Origin: Chloroflexota bacterium
GTDB taxonomy: Bacteria > Chloroflexota > Anaerolineae > Anaerolineales > UBA11858
Direction: 5' to 3'
DNA length: 8,227 nucleotides
Assembly (NCBI GenBank): GCA_030666985.1
Contig: DAOUWT010000103.1
Location: 1-8,227 of the forward strand
Shown here: one piece after another, positions 1-6,288 of the stretch
Position numbering within the stretch: the stretch's first letter is position 1
Layout of the letters: every line of letters starts with the position of its first letter
Made by a program: the position numbers and the translations under genes
The notes under the pieces: generated by a model
Databases searched by the model: none
What the model saw: the letters and a program-made list of their open reading frames with translations, nothing else
What the model was told of the DNA's origin: nothing

Positions 1-105
1 AACGAGGAGAAATCTTTGTTGTCGAATGCAGGATTTCTCCCTTGCCGTAGACACGCATGCGAAGCACGCACGGCGAGCGGGTCGAAATGACACCTGAGTA
101 GTTAC
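1..105. repeat. Truncated hairpin-type intergenic repeat
   Basis: No gene is visible here. A perfect 9-bp inverted repeat (GGAGAAATC at 6-14 with GATTTCTCC at 32-40) is followed by a second small stem (GCCGT 44-48 with ACGGC 70-74) and by the end sequence GTCGAAATGACA at 81-92. This order (large stem with TCTCC, small GC stem, ending in an AATGACA motif) matches the layout of the element at 5971-6080, so I take it as a related element whose left end lies outside the window. The 12-mer CTGAGTAGTTAC (94-105) recurs on the opposite strand at 5844-5855, next to the other repeat cluster. Confidence 0.5.
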
Positions 106-154
106 ATGACGTATTACATTTTGGAGAGCAATTTTTGCCGAGGCACGCAAAGCG

Positions 155-184
155 ACGCAACACGCAACACGCAATACGCAACAC
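155..184. repeat. Heptamer tandem repeat (ACGCAAC)n
   Basis: Four consecutive 7-nt units read ACGCAAC, ACGCAAC, ACGCAAT, ACGCAAC, followed by AC. A further related unit (ACGCAAA) lies 3 nt upstream at 145-151. The array sits just downstream of the coaE stop codon. No function is evident; it is a short tandem repeat in non-coding DNA. Confidence 0.8.
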
Positions 185-200
185 AAGTTTCCGGATGATT

Positions 201-215
201 TTGGGAACTCCCCAA
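201..215 (-). other. Small hairpin just after coaE
   Basis: TTGGG (201-205) and CCCAA (211-215) form a perfect 5-bp stem with a 5-nt loop, 2 nt beyond the coaE stop codon. No run of U follows on the minus-strand transcript, so it is not a canonical intrinsic terminator. It may still mark the 3' end of the coaE message. Confidence 0.25.
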
Positions 216-217
216 GC

Positions 218-1351
218 TTATGACATAGGGCGCAAAATACGGTGTTCTTGAAGACGCTTAAAAAAGAGTACCGTACCCGGAAGCATAGATTCCATAGCCG
301 CATTCTGCCACGCCCTCACACTTAAATCTTTAACCGTCCGCGCTTTATATCCCAGACCATTCCATATCTTCTCATGTTGAGCAATCGTTGGAGACAAAAA
401 AAGCAGCGAAGCTTCACTTTGTAACTCGAGTGAAGCTTTCTCCATAGTCTCTACAAGCACCTTCATGCTCTTTGTGGGCGAGATACCTTCCTTCAAAATC
501 ACATCATCTACCCGCGTGATCAAGTTTTCCACCTGCCAACCCAATAACCCTCCTACTTCTTCCCCAGCTCGCAGCAACAAAAAAGCCTTCTCGCCAAAAG
601 CCGCCATCACATCCGAGCGCGTCATCCGCCGCTTCCCAGAACTCTGCTCGGTTATAAAAGAAGCAATCCGTTCCGCTTGATTCGGAGTGGCACGCTGCAC
701 GGTCAGTTGTTTGGTGGAAGGAGGAGGGGCGGGGGCAGCTTCCAAAGGAGCTTTCGGGACAATCTTCCAAGCCTTGCTGACCTGGTTCCAAGTCTCTTCG
801 AAGGTTCCAGAGTTCTCTATCGCAACATCCGCCGCCCTGAGCTTATCCCTCACCGGAGCTTGGGCGCCAATCCGCTGTTGGGCGTCCTCTAATGTCATTT
901 TGCGCTTTCGCACCAAACGCGCCAACTGCTTTTGAGGTGTTGCCTGAGTCACCCAAATCTGATCGCACAGGGTATGTAAATCGGTTTCCAGCAACTTGAT
1001 GGCCTCAATGACAACAACCCGCTGACTGGCACGACGTACCAAAACATCCACGGCCTGCCTAACCATAGGGTGAACGATATCCTCCAAAACAGCCATCGCT
1101 CCCGAATTTGCAAAAACCACTTTGCCCAATTTAGCCCGGTCAATTTGACCATCTTCGGCCAAAATCCATTGTCCAAAAGCCTCCACAGTTGGTTGATACC
1201 CCGGAGCGCCTTTCATAATCGCCCGGTGGGCCAAGGCATCAGCATCAATGCCATACACACCCAAATGTTCCAGCATTTTTCTGACAACACTCTTGCCCGT
1301 CGCAATGTTACCGGTCAATCCAATGATATATTTACCAGGCCAGTCGCTCAT
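218..1351 (-). CDS. coaE: Dephospho-CoA kinase with C-terminal GNAT-like domain
   Basis: The 377-residue protein has two parts. Residues 6 to about 197 are a full CoaE domain, which phosphorylates the ribose 3'-OH of dephospho-CoA with ATP, the last step of coenzyme A synthesis in the cytosol. Visible motifs are the P-loop GNIATGKS (14-21), IDAD (35-38), HP (94-95), the lid region with VRKRK near 147-151 and Q..RIGAQ (158-164), and ADVAIEN (174-180). A proline-rich linker (about 201-212) joins a GNAT-like domain (about 216-370), with a typical GLGYK segment (332-336) but no clear R/QxxGxG/A acetyl-CoA loop. Ordinary CoaE is about 200 residues, so the protein is nearly doubled. I chose ATG 1351 because AGGAGG lies at 1356-1361 and a promoter lies just upstream. 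An in-frame extension to 1417 would run through that promoter. The kinase call is firm; the role of the second domain is unknown. Confidence 0.93.
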   Translation of the reverse strand: MSDWPGKYIIGLTGNIATGKSVVRKMLEHLGVYGIDADALAHRAIMKGAPGYQPTVEAFGQWILAEDGQIDRAKLGKVVFANSGAMAVLEDIVHPMVRQAVDVLVRRASQRVVVIEAIKLLETDLHTLCDQIWVTQATPQKQLARLVRKRKMTLEDAQQRIGAQAPVRDKLRAADVAIENSGTFEETWNQVSKAWKIVPKAPLEAAPAPPPSTKQLTVQRATPNQAERIASFITEQSSGKRRMTRSDVMAAFGEKAFLLLRAGEEVGGLLGWQVENLITRVDDVILKEGISPTKSMKVLVETMEKASLELQSEASLLFLSPTIAQHEKIWNGLGYKARTVKDLSVRAWQNAAMESMLPGTVLFFKRLQEHRILRPMS

Positions 1352-1388
1352 TATGCCTCCTCGAAAGACTACTCTACATGCTCTCTCT

Positions 1389-1417
1389 ATTGTAGTCGGG
1401 GGAAGTGAGTATGTCAA
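1389..1417 (-). promoter_or_regulatory. Sigma-70-type promoter of coaE
   Basis: On the minus strand TTGACA (1412-1417) is followed by a 17-nt spacer and TACAAT (1389-1394). Both boxes are close to the bacterial housekeeping consensus and the spacing is optimal. Transcription would begin near 1382 and give a leader of about 30 nt, containing the AGGAGG ribosome-binding site at 1356-1361. This makes coaE an independent transcription unit from the ABC operon upstream. Confidence 0.8.
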
Positions 1418-1439
1418 TTAACCTAAAGCGAAAATAGGG

Positions 1440-1466
1440 ACTAGTGATCAGGAATCAGGGATTAGG
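1440..1466. repeat. Heptamer tandem repeat (RATYAGG)x3 behind ACTAGT
   Basis: Three consecutive 7-nt units read GATCAGG (1446-1452), AATCAGG (1453-1459) and GATTAGG (1460-1466). ACTAGT precedes the array (1440-1445) and recurs at 1468-1473, where the MITE-like element begins. The array lies upstream of the coaE promoter. It has the same 7-nt period as the array at 155-184 but an unrelated unit. Confidence 0.6.
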
Positions 1467-1467
1467 T

Positions 1468-1592
1468 ACTAGTACATCGCGGCGTAAATTCGTCGAGGGT
1501 ATCGTAATGCGACTTTCAAGTCGCCTGCTCCACCAAACGATTTGAAAATCGTTCTACAAACCCCCAAAGGACTTTCGCCGCCGTGTACTAGT
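1468..1592. mobile_element. MITE-like 125-bp element with terminal inverted repeats
   Basis: The ends are imperfect inverted repeats: 1468-1484 matches the reverse complement of 1576-1592 at 15 of 17 positions (ACTAGTACA plus GCGGCG shared). Inside are two near-palindromes: GCGACTTTCAAGTCGC (1509-1524) and AACGATTTGAAAATCGTT (1536-1553). They share the pattern CGA-tt/GA-TCG. No reading frame of note is present and I see no clear target-site duplication. It could be a non-autonomous transposable element or a REP-like palindromic unit. It separates the ABC operon terminator from the coaE promoter. Confidence 0.45.
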
Positions 1593-1595
1593 TTA

Positions 1596-1632
1596 AAAAC
1601 AGAAGCCTCTCACCATGCAGCAGCAAGAGGCT
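1596..1632 (-). terminator. Intrinsic terminator of the ABC transporter operon
   Basis: On the minus strand, AGCCTCT (1626-1632) pairs perfectly with AGAGGCT (1604-1610) across a 15-nt loop and is followed by TCTGTTTTTAAAC. The stem begins about 29 nt past the dppF stop codon. The stem is short and the U-run is displaced by 3-4 nt, so efficiency may be moderate, but its position is right for the end of the operon. Confidence 0.6.
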
Positions 1633-1660
1633 ACTCTACCAAACAAGCTCAAGGGGAATT

Positions 1661-2659
1661 TCAAGTCTGCCCGGCGAAATGACAGGCTATTTTGTGCCCT
1701 GGCGTTATCTCGCGGAGGGCTGGTTCTTTGATGGAACAACGCTCTTGGGCGATTGGGCAGCGGGGATGGAAACGGCAACCCCGGGGCGGGTTAAGCGGGC
1801 TAGGCACATCGCCTTCGAGAATGACGCGTTCCCGTTTCTGAGTAGGTTTGGGGATTGGGATGGCAGACATTAAAGCTTTTGTATAAGGATGCTGGGGATT
1901 GCTGAACAATTCGTCTCGCGGTGCCATTTCGACGATTTTACCGAGGTACATGACGGCTACACGGTCAGAAATATGCTCTATAACAGCGAGATTGTGTGCC
2001 ACGAAAAGGTAAGTTAAGCCCAGTTCTTTTTGTAGGTTTCTTAAAATGTTAAGTACTTGGGCCTGAATAGAAACATCCAACGCGGAGACCGGTTCATCAA
2101 GGACGATGAATTCCGGTTTTAAGGCTAATGCGCGGGCAATACCAATCCGCTGTCGTTGTCCGCCAGAGAATTCATGCGGATACCGGTTTGCATGGTAACT
2201 TTGCAATCCAACCCTATGCAGGTTTTCCATGACAATCTCTCTACGTTCTTGAGCGTTGCCCAGTTTATGAATTCTAACACCCTCAGCAACTGACTCCCCA
2301 ATTGGCAAACGTGGGTCAAGCGAAGCATAAGGGTCCTGAAATACAATTTGCATTTTGCGTCGCATTTCTTTTAATTCTGCACCCTTAAGGCTGAATACAT
2401 CAACACCGTCAAATTCGACAGACCCCCTAGTTTGAGGCAGTAGTCGCAACATGGTATGCCCGACTGTAGTCTTGCCACAACCCGATTCGCCTACAAGACC
2501 GAGTGTTTCACCTTTAGAGATTGAAAAGCTGACATCATCCACGGCTTTTACTTGTGCTACTTCACGTCGAAAAACACCGCCTTTGACCGGATAATACTTA
2601 ACGAGGTTCTGAATGCGAACAAGTTCTTGTTTTTCTGTATTAGTTGAATTTTCGCTCAT
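1661..2659 (-). CDS. dppF: Peptide/nickel-type ABC transporter ATPase (DppF/OppF family)
   Basis: This 332-residue cytoplasmic subunit is the second of two ATPases that power the importer. Its ABC core has Walker A GESGCGKT (57-64), Q-loop Q108 in VFQDP, signature SGGQRQ (165-170), Walker B FIVLDEP (184-190), D-loop SALD (192-195) and switch histidine H222. All catalytic positions are intact. The C-terminal oligo_HPY region begins at NPQHPYTKAL (254-263) and has four cysteines (C295, C301, C308, C326). That pattern is conserved in Dpp/Opp ATPases and has been linked to iron-sulfur binding in relatives. The N-terminal KYYPVKGGVF segment is typical of DppF rather than DppD. It starts 12 nt after the dppD stop with only a weak AGAGA ribosome site, suggesting translational coupling. 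It is the last gene before a terminator. Confidence 0.93.
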   Translation of the reverse strand: MSENSTNTEKQELVRIQNLVKYYPVKGGVFRREVAQVKAVDDVSFSISKGETLGLVGESGCGKTTVGHTMLRLLPQTRGSVEFDGVDVFSLKGAELKEMRRKMQIVFQDPYASLDPRLPIGESVAEGVRIHKLGNAQERREIVMENLHRVGLQSYHANRYPHEFSGGQRQRIGIARALALKPEFIVLDEPVSALDVSIQAQVLNILRNLQKELGLTYLFVAHNLAVIEHISDRVAVMYLGKIVEMAPRDELFSNPQHPYTKALMSAIPIPKPTQKRERVILEGDVPSPLNPPRGCRFHPRCPIAQERCSIKEPALREITPGHKIACHFAGQT

Positions 2660-2671
2660 AGAATTATCTCT

Positions 2672-3700
2672 TTATTTTCCTGTTTTCAATGGCGCAACAT
2701 GGTTTTCGCCGTCCTGGTAGAGCCAACAACGCACAGTATGACCATCTTCCAGTGTTATAAAATCGGGTTCAAGACGGTTGCAAATTTCAAGATCATTCTC
2801 TTGGCGAGATCTGCAGCGGGGGGCAAAACGACACCCAGGCGGCATATTGACTAGATTAGGCACAGAGCCCGGTATCACATCGAGGAGTTCTTGTACCTGT
2901 CCCAAAACGGGAACTGAACCTATCAAACCCTGTGTATAAGGGTGCATGGGGTTTTTAAAAATGCTTATTATCTCTGCTTGCTCGATGATTTGCCCGGCGT
3001 ACATAACCGCGACGCGGTCTGCGGTTTCTGCAATTAAACCAAGGTCATGGGTAATAAGAATGACCGATGTGCCCATCTTATCTCGCAAGCCAAGGATCAG
3101 GTCTAAAATTTGAGCTTGGATAGTTACGTCTAGCGCGGTGGTCGGCTCGTCCGCGATCAACAATTTAGGTTTGAGGGCTAGAGCCATGGCAATCATTACC
3201 CGTTGCGCTTGCCCTCCGGACATCTCGTGTGGGTAAGATTTTGCCTTTTTTTCAGCATCTGGAATGCCAACTAACTCTAGAAGTTTGACTGCTTCATCCC
3301 AAGCCGCCTCTTTTTTGACGTTTTTATGAATTTGGAAAACTTCGGCAATTTGTGCGCCGACAGTAAAAACAGGATTAAGACTGCTCTGCGGCTGCTGAAA
3401 TATCATTGAGATTAAGTTGCCTCGCATCTCAACCATCTCTACCTCAGAGAGCTTGAGCATATCGCGGCCTTCGAAACGTATTTCGCCGCCAACAACTCTT
3501 CCAGGCGCATCAATTAGTTGCAAGACAGAGAAAGATGTTACACTTTTTCCACAGCCTGATTCTCCAACCAACCCGAGAATTTCGCCGGGGTTGACTTCGA
3601 AATCGACTCCGTCTACGGCTTTTACTACACCATCATCGGTGAAAAAGTAGGTTTTTAGGTTACGAACTTTTAGTAAAGGTTGATCTATATCCTTTGTCAC
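2672..3700 (-). CDS. dppD: Peptide/nickel-type ABC transporter ATPase (DppD/OppD family)
   Basis: This 342-residue cytoplasmic ATPase pairs with DppF to drive import. It has Walker A GESGCGKS (46-53), Q-loop Q102, signature SGGQAQ (161-166), Walker B LLIADEP (180-186), D-loop TALD (188-191) and switch histidine H218. The C-terminal extension starts at NPMHPYTQGL (250-259) and has cysteines C290, C296, C307 and C325, the expected family spacing. The DAPGRVVGGEI insertion (64-74) is a DppD-like trait. The start codon is GTG at 3698-3700, supported by GGAG (3709-3712) at 8-nt spacing. The gap after the dppC stop is 18 nt. All motifs are intact and it should be an active subunit. Confidence 0.93.
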   Translation of the reverse strand: MTKDIDQPLLKVRNLKTYFFTDDGVVKAVDGVDFEVNPGEILGLVGESGCGKSVTSFSVLQLIDAPGRVVGGEIRFEGRDMLKLSEVEMVEMRGNLISMIFQQPQSSLNPVFTVGAQIAEVFQIHKNVKKEAAWDEAVKLLELVGIPDAEKKAKSYPHEMSGGQAQRVMIAMALALKPKLLIADEPTTALDVTIQAQILDLILGLRDKMGTSVILITHDLGLIAETADRVAVMYAGQIIEQAEIISIFKNPMHPYTQGLIGSVPVLGQVQELLDVIPGSVPNLVNMPPGCRFAPRCRSRQENDLEICNRLEPDFITLEDGHTVRCWLYQDGENHVAPLKTGK

Positions 3701-3718
3701 GTTTTATTCTCCGCCTGC

Positions 3719-4738
3719 TTATTGTTTAAGGCGTGGATCAATCGCGTCGCGAAGTCCATCACCTAAGAGGTTGAATGCTAGTACTGTAATCATAATTGCC
3801 AAACCGGGAAAGAAGACCAGATGCGGCGCAGTGAATATCTGGTTGCGTTCCGAACCGAGCATTGTGCCCCATTCTGCCGTTGGAGGTTGGGCTCCCAAGC
3901 CGAGGAATGAGAGCGCAGCCGCGTCAAGGATAGCAGTAGCAATGCCGAGTGTGCCTTGTACAATTAGCGGCGGCACAGCGTTAGGCAGGACGCGGCGAAA
4001 GAGAACATGCGCGGAACTGCCGCCCAGCGCACGCGATGCCGAGACAAATTCCTGTTCTTTGACGGAGAGTACGCTGGCACGCACGACGCGTGCATAGACA
4101 GGAATCGCTACAATTGCGATTGCTAAAAGCGCGTTTTGCAACCCGTGTCCCAGCACGGCGACGATGGCAATTGCTAAGAGTAGTGAGGGGAAGGCTAGCA
4201 GTACATCCATGACGCGCATGATGATGTTATCTACCCAGCCGCCCAGAAAGCCGCCCAGCGCGCCGAGCAACGTGCCAATGATGATTGCAAATCCAACAGT
4301 GGTGAAGCCAATCATAAGCGAGACGCGTGTGCCGAATATGACGCGGCTAAACACGTCGCGGACGTTGCCGTCTGTGCCGAGGATGTGCTGTGGTTGGTCT
4401 TCTGGGCACCCCAATAGGTGGATACAGGGATCAGTCCGTCGTTTGATGTCTTCGTGACCAATCAAGACGAAGTTTGGGTCAAATGGAGCAATGACAGGAG
4501 CAAAGATCGCCACCAGGATCAAGAAAAGCAGAATTGATCCGCCAATAACTGCTGAGCGTTGACGGACTATCCTACGCATGGTAAGCCGGAACAAAGAGTT
4601 TGCGCGGTAATCTTTGTCGGTATCTCCATTGTCAATCTTTGTAATAGATTCAATGAATGCGTGGGCGTCGTGACCTATCACAAGACCTTTAAGTTTTTCG
4701 TCACTTTGTACCTTTTTGTTTTTGGTTTTGTCAGCCAT
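3719..4738 (-). CDS. dppC: Peptide/nickel-type ABC transporter permease (DppC family)
   Basis: This 339-residue inner-membrane subunit forms half of the translocation channel. The first membrane segment is at about 64-84, and the rest of the transmembrane core follows the GTDGNVRDVFSRVIFGTRVS block (121-140) typical of DppC. The cytoplasmic EAA loop that docks on the ATPases is at about 230-253 (EFVSASRALGG then RRVLPN). It ends with the family tail GDGLRDAIDPRLK. Two traits stand out: a charged N-terminal tail of about 60 residues, longer than usual, and a cysteine pair (C105, C111) in the outer loop between the first segment and the conserved block. ATG starts 6 nt after the dppB stop with no good ribosome site, so translational coupling is likely. 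Confidence 0.93.
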   Translation of the reverse strand: MADKTKNKKVQSDEKLKGLVIGHDAHAFIESITKIDNGDTDKDYRANSLFRLTMRRIVRQRSAVIGGSILLFLILVAIFAPVIAPFDPNFVLIGHEDIKRRTDPCIHLLGCPEDQPQHILGTDGNVRDVFSRVIFGTRVSLMIGFTTVGFAIIIGTLLGALGGFLGGWVDNIIMRVMDVLLAFPSLLLAIAIVAVLGHGLQNALLAIAIVAIPVYARVVRASVLSVKEQEFVSASRALGGSSAHVLFRRVLPNAVPPLIVQGTLGIATAILDAAALSFLGLGAQPPTAEWGTMLGSERNQIFTAPHLVFFPGLAIMITVLAFNLLGDGLRDAIDPRLKQ

Positions 4739-4744
4739 GTTTTT

Positions 4745-5824
4745 TTAATCCAGTCTGATGCGGGGGTCAATGAAGACGTAAGAAAGATCAACTAAAAGAT
4801 TGACTGCCACGTAGCCGACCGCAATGACAATAGTAAATCCCTGCACGATGGGGAAATCGCGAGCAGTGATGGCTTCAAAGAGCATACGCCCTACTCCGGC
4901 AAAACCAAAGATGGTTTCTGTTAGCACCGCGCCGGCAAAAAGTGTCCCAACCTGTAGGCCAATAATAGTGATAACAGGAAGCAATGCATTTCGAAGAGCA
5001 TGCTTCAAAATTACGAAACGCTCAAATAACCCCTTGGCTCGTGCCGTGCGAATATAATCCTGGCGGAGAACCTCCAGCATACTGGAGCGGGTCATGCGAG
5101 CGATAATCGCCAAAGGAATAGTGCTTAACGCCACCGCAGGTAAGATCAGATGTTTGATCACGTCGCTCAATACTTCCCAGTCTCCTGAAATGATGGAATT
5201 GAGAATGTACATATTGGCAAAAAATTCTAGGAAAGTGTATTTGGCAGTACCTTCTACGACTGCCCATTGGAAGACTTCGTAAAAAGGGATGGCTGTTACG
5301 CCTGCGGAGATACGCCCTGATGGTGGCAGCCAAAAGGGAGTATCTTTGAGCAACAACGCAAAAACATAGGCAAGCAATAGACCCAGCCAATAAACGGGCA
5401 TAGAAACCCCTGTGTTGGCGGCGATCATTACCCCCACATCTGCGGCGGTGTTGCGGCGGACAGCAGCAATGACTCCCGCGGGGATACCAACCAGCACAGC
5501 GAGGAAAAGCGCTATAAGACCTAGTTCAATGGTGGTGGGAAGTCGCTCCAAGAGAATTGTTGTCACAGGACGACTAAAGCGAATCGAATCGCCAAAATCG
5601 CCCGAGAAAATATTCTTCATGTAAACCCCAAACTGGACCGGGATGGGCTTATCAAGGCCATGCTCGCGGGTGAAGCGCTCACAAACCTCTGCAGATGCTT
5701 TTTCACCAAGCATCGCCTTGCAGGGGTCGCCAGGAATAGCACGCGCCATTACAAATGTGACAAGCAATATCCCAAAAATAACCGGGATCGAGTACAAAAT
5801 ACGGCGAATAGCATATTGTGTCAT
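4745..5824 (-). CDS. dppB: Peptide/nickel-type ABC transporter permease (DppB family)
   Basis: This 359-residue inner-membrane subunit is the partner of DppC in the channel. The N-terminus RRILYSIPVIFGILLVTF (8-25) is the first membrane segment, followed by the family motif IPGDP (30-34). The EAA loop is at 256-284 (DYIRTARAKGL then ALRNALLPV), and the C-terminus LSYVFIDPRIR (347-357) is typical. The outer loop between about 160 and 225 is long, and a cysteine pair (C35, C48) lies outside the membrane after the first segment. I chose ATG 5824; an in-frame TTG at 5830 would add two residues and has GGA 5 nt upstream, so it cannot be excluded. No strong ribosome site precedes either. The gene follows a 464-nt non-coding gap after the binding-protein gene. 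Confidence 0.92.
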   Translation of the reverse strand: MTQYAIRRILYSIPVIFGILLVTFVMARAIPGDPCKAMLGEKASAEVCERFTREHGLDKPIPVQFGVYMKNIFSGDFGDSIRFSRPVTTILLERLPTTIELGLIALFLAVLVGIPAGVIAAVRRNTAADVGVMIAANTGVSMPVYWLGLLLAYVFALLLKDTPFWLPPSGRISAGVTAIPFYEVFQWAVVEGTAKYTFLEFFANMYILNSIISGDWEVLSDVIKHLILPAVALSTIPLAIIARMTRSSMLEVLRQDYIRTARAKGLFERFVILKHALRNALLPVITIIGLQVGTLFAGAVLTETIFGFAGVGRMLFEAITARDFPIVQGFTIVIAVGYVAVNLLVDLSYVFIDPRIRLD

Positions 5825-5856
5825 AAGCAAACCAATCCAAAAGGTAACTACTCAGC

Positions 5857-5871
5857 CTAATGTCACATTAG
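5857..5871. promoter_or_regulatory. Perfect 15-bp palindrome upstream of dppB
   Basis: CTAATGT-C-ACATTAG is a perfect 7-bp inverted repeat around a single central base, 32 nt before the dppB start codon. It has the shape of an operator for a dimeric regulator, but it adjoins the repeat cluster starting at 5877 and shares its ATGTCAC motif, so it may be a repeat remnant. I see no convincing promoter beside it. Confidence 0.35.
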
Positions 5872-5876
5872 CACAC

Positions 5877-5970
5877 TATGTCACTGCGAGGAACGTTTTT
5901 TGTGACGAAGCAGTCTCCCTGACCAATGGGGAGATTGCCACGGCGGAAAAGCGCCGCCTACTAAGAAACA
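5877..5970. repeat. Hairpin repeat, copy 1 (right end missing)
   Basis: Positions 5877-5919 match 5971-6013 in direct orientation at 40 of 43 bases, including an identical first 20 bases. Inside, GCAGTCTCCC (5910-5919) can pair with GGGAGATTGC (5929-5938) with one G-U, and CGGCG (5941-5945) pairs with CGCCG (5952-5956). The closing AATGACA end found in copy 2 is absent, so this copy appears truncated by its neighbour. It lies in the 464-nt gene-free gap 5825-6288. Confidence 0.7.
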
Positions 5971-6080
5971 TATGTCACTGCGAGGAACGTCTTTTGTGAC
6001 GTGGCAGTCTCCCCGTTAACAGTAGTACAGTGTAGTCAGGGAGATTGCCACACCCCAAAAACCGGGGTTCGCAATGACAT
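5971..6080. repeat. Hairpin repeat, copy 2 (complete, 110 bp)
   Basis: The ends are inverted repeats: ATGTCACTGCGAG (5972-5984) matches the reverse complement of TTCGCAATGACAT (6068-6080) at 11 of 13 positions. Inside, TGGCAGTCTCCC (6002-6013) pairs with GGGAGATTGCCA (6039-6050) with one G-U, and CCCC (6053-6056) pairs with GGGG (6064-6067). This nested three-stem unit resembles the TGTCATTGCGAG...CTCGCAATGACA repeats that I recall from many bacterial genomes. In the transcript it would fold into a stable structure between the binding-protein and permease reading frames. Confidence 0.75.
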
Positions 6081-6105
6081 GCTATAAAGTTTCTGTCTCT
6101 TTGAG

Positions 6106-6122
6106 CAGCGCCAAACGCGCTG
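6106..6122. other. GC-rich hairpin in the dppB upstream gap
   Basis: CAGCGC (6106-6111) and GCGCTG (6117-6122) form a perfect 6-bp stem with a 5-nt loop. No U-run follows on either strand. It adds to the structured RNA between the binding-protein gene and dppB. Nearby, TGACATTGTCA (6157-6167) is a perfect palindrome with one central base. I assign no function to either. Confidence 0.3.
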
Positions 6123-6196
6123 TGGCGACACTCGCAATAACATCAAATTTGAAATATGACATTGTCAAAGTAATTACTCCAAAAGTGAAAATAATG

Positions 6197-6254
6197 ACAA
6201 AAAACAACGCGAGACAGCATGCGCCCTTAAAGAGGCAGCGCCATCTCGCGTTGT
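6197..6254 (-). terminator. Intrinsic terminator directly after the binding-protein gene
   Basis: On the minus strand ACAACGCGAGA (6244-6254) pairs perfectly over 11 bp with TCTCGCGTTGT (6204-6214), enclosing a 29-nt loop that can itself partly pair, and is followed by TTTTTGTCATTATTTT. The stem begins 34 nt past the stop codon of the binding-protein gene. It is the strongest terminator in the window. Placed inside the operon, it should stop most transcripts after the binding protein and let a fraction read on into dppBCDF. Confidence 0.85.
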
Positions 6255-6288
6255 CGTTATTAGCTACGAGCTAGATGGCATAGAACAA

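Noticed and set aside
1352..1417. N-terminal extension of coaE to a start at 1417
   Set aside because: It would overlap the TTGACA/TACAAT promoter and lacks a ribosome site, while ATG 1351 has AGGAGG just upstream and begins right before the P-loop as CoaE normally does.
5877..6080. CRISPR array
   Set aside because: Only two repeat copies, one incomplete, with internal hairpins and no spacer-like regularity; no cas genes nearby.
6160..6190. Promoter for dppB based on a minus-strand TTGACA at about 6161-6166
   Set aside because: At 17-nt spacing the -10 position reads TGATGT, a poor match, and the TTGACA is part of a palindrome; not convincing.
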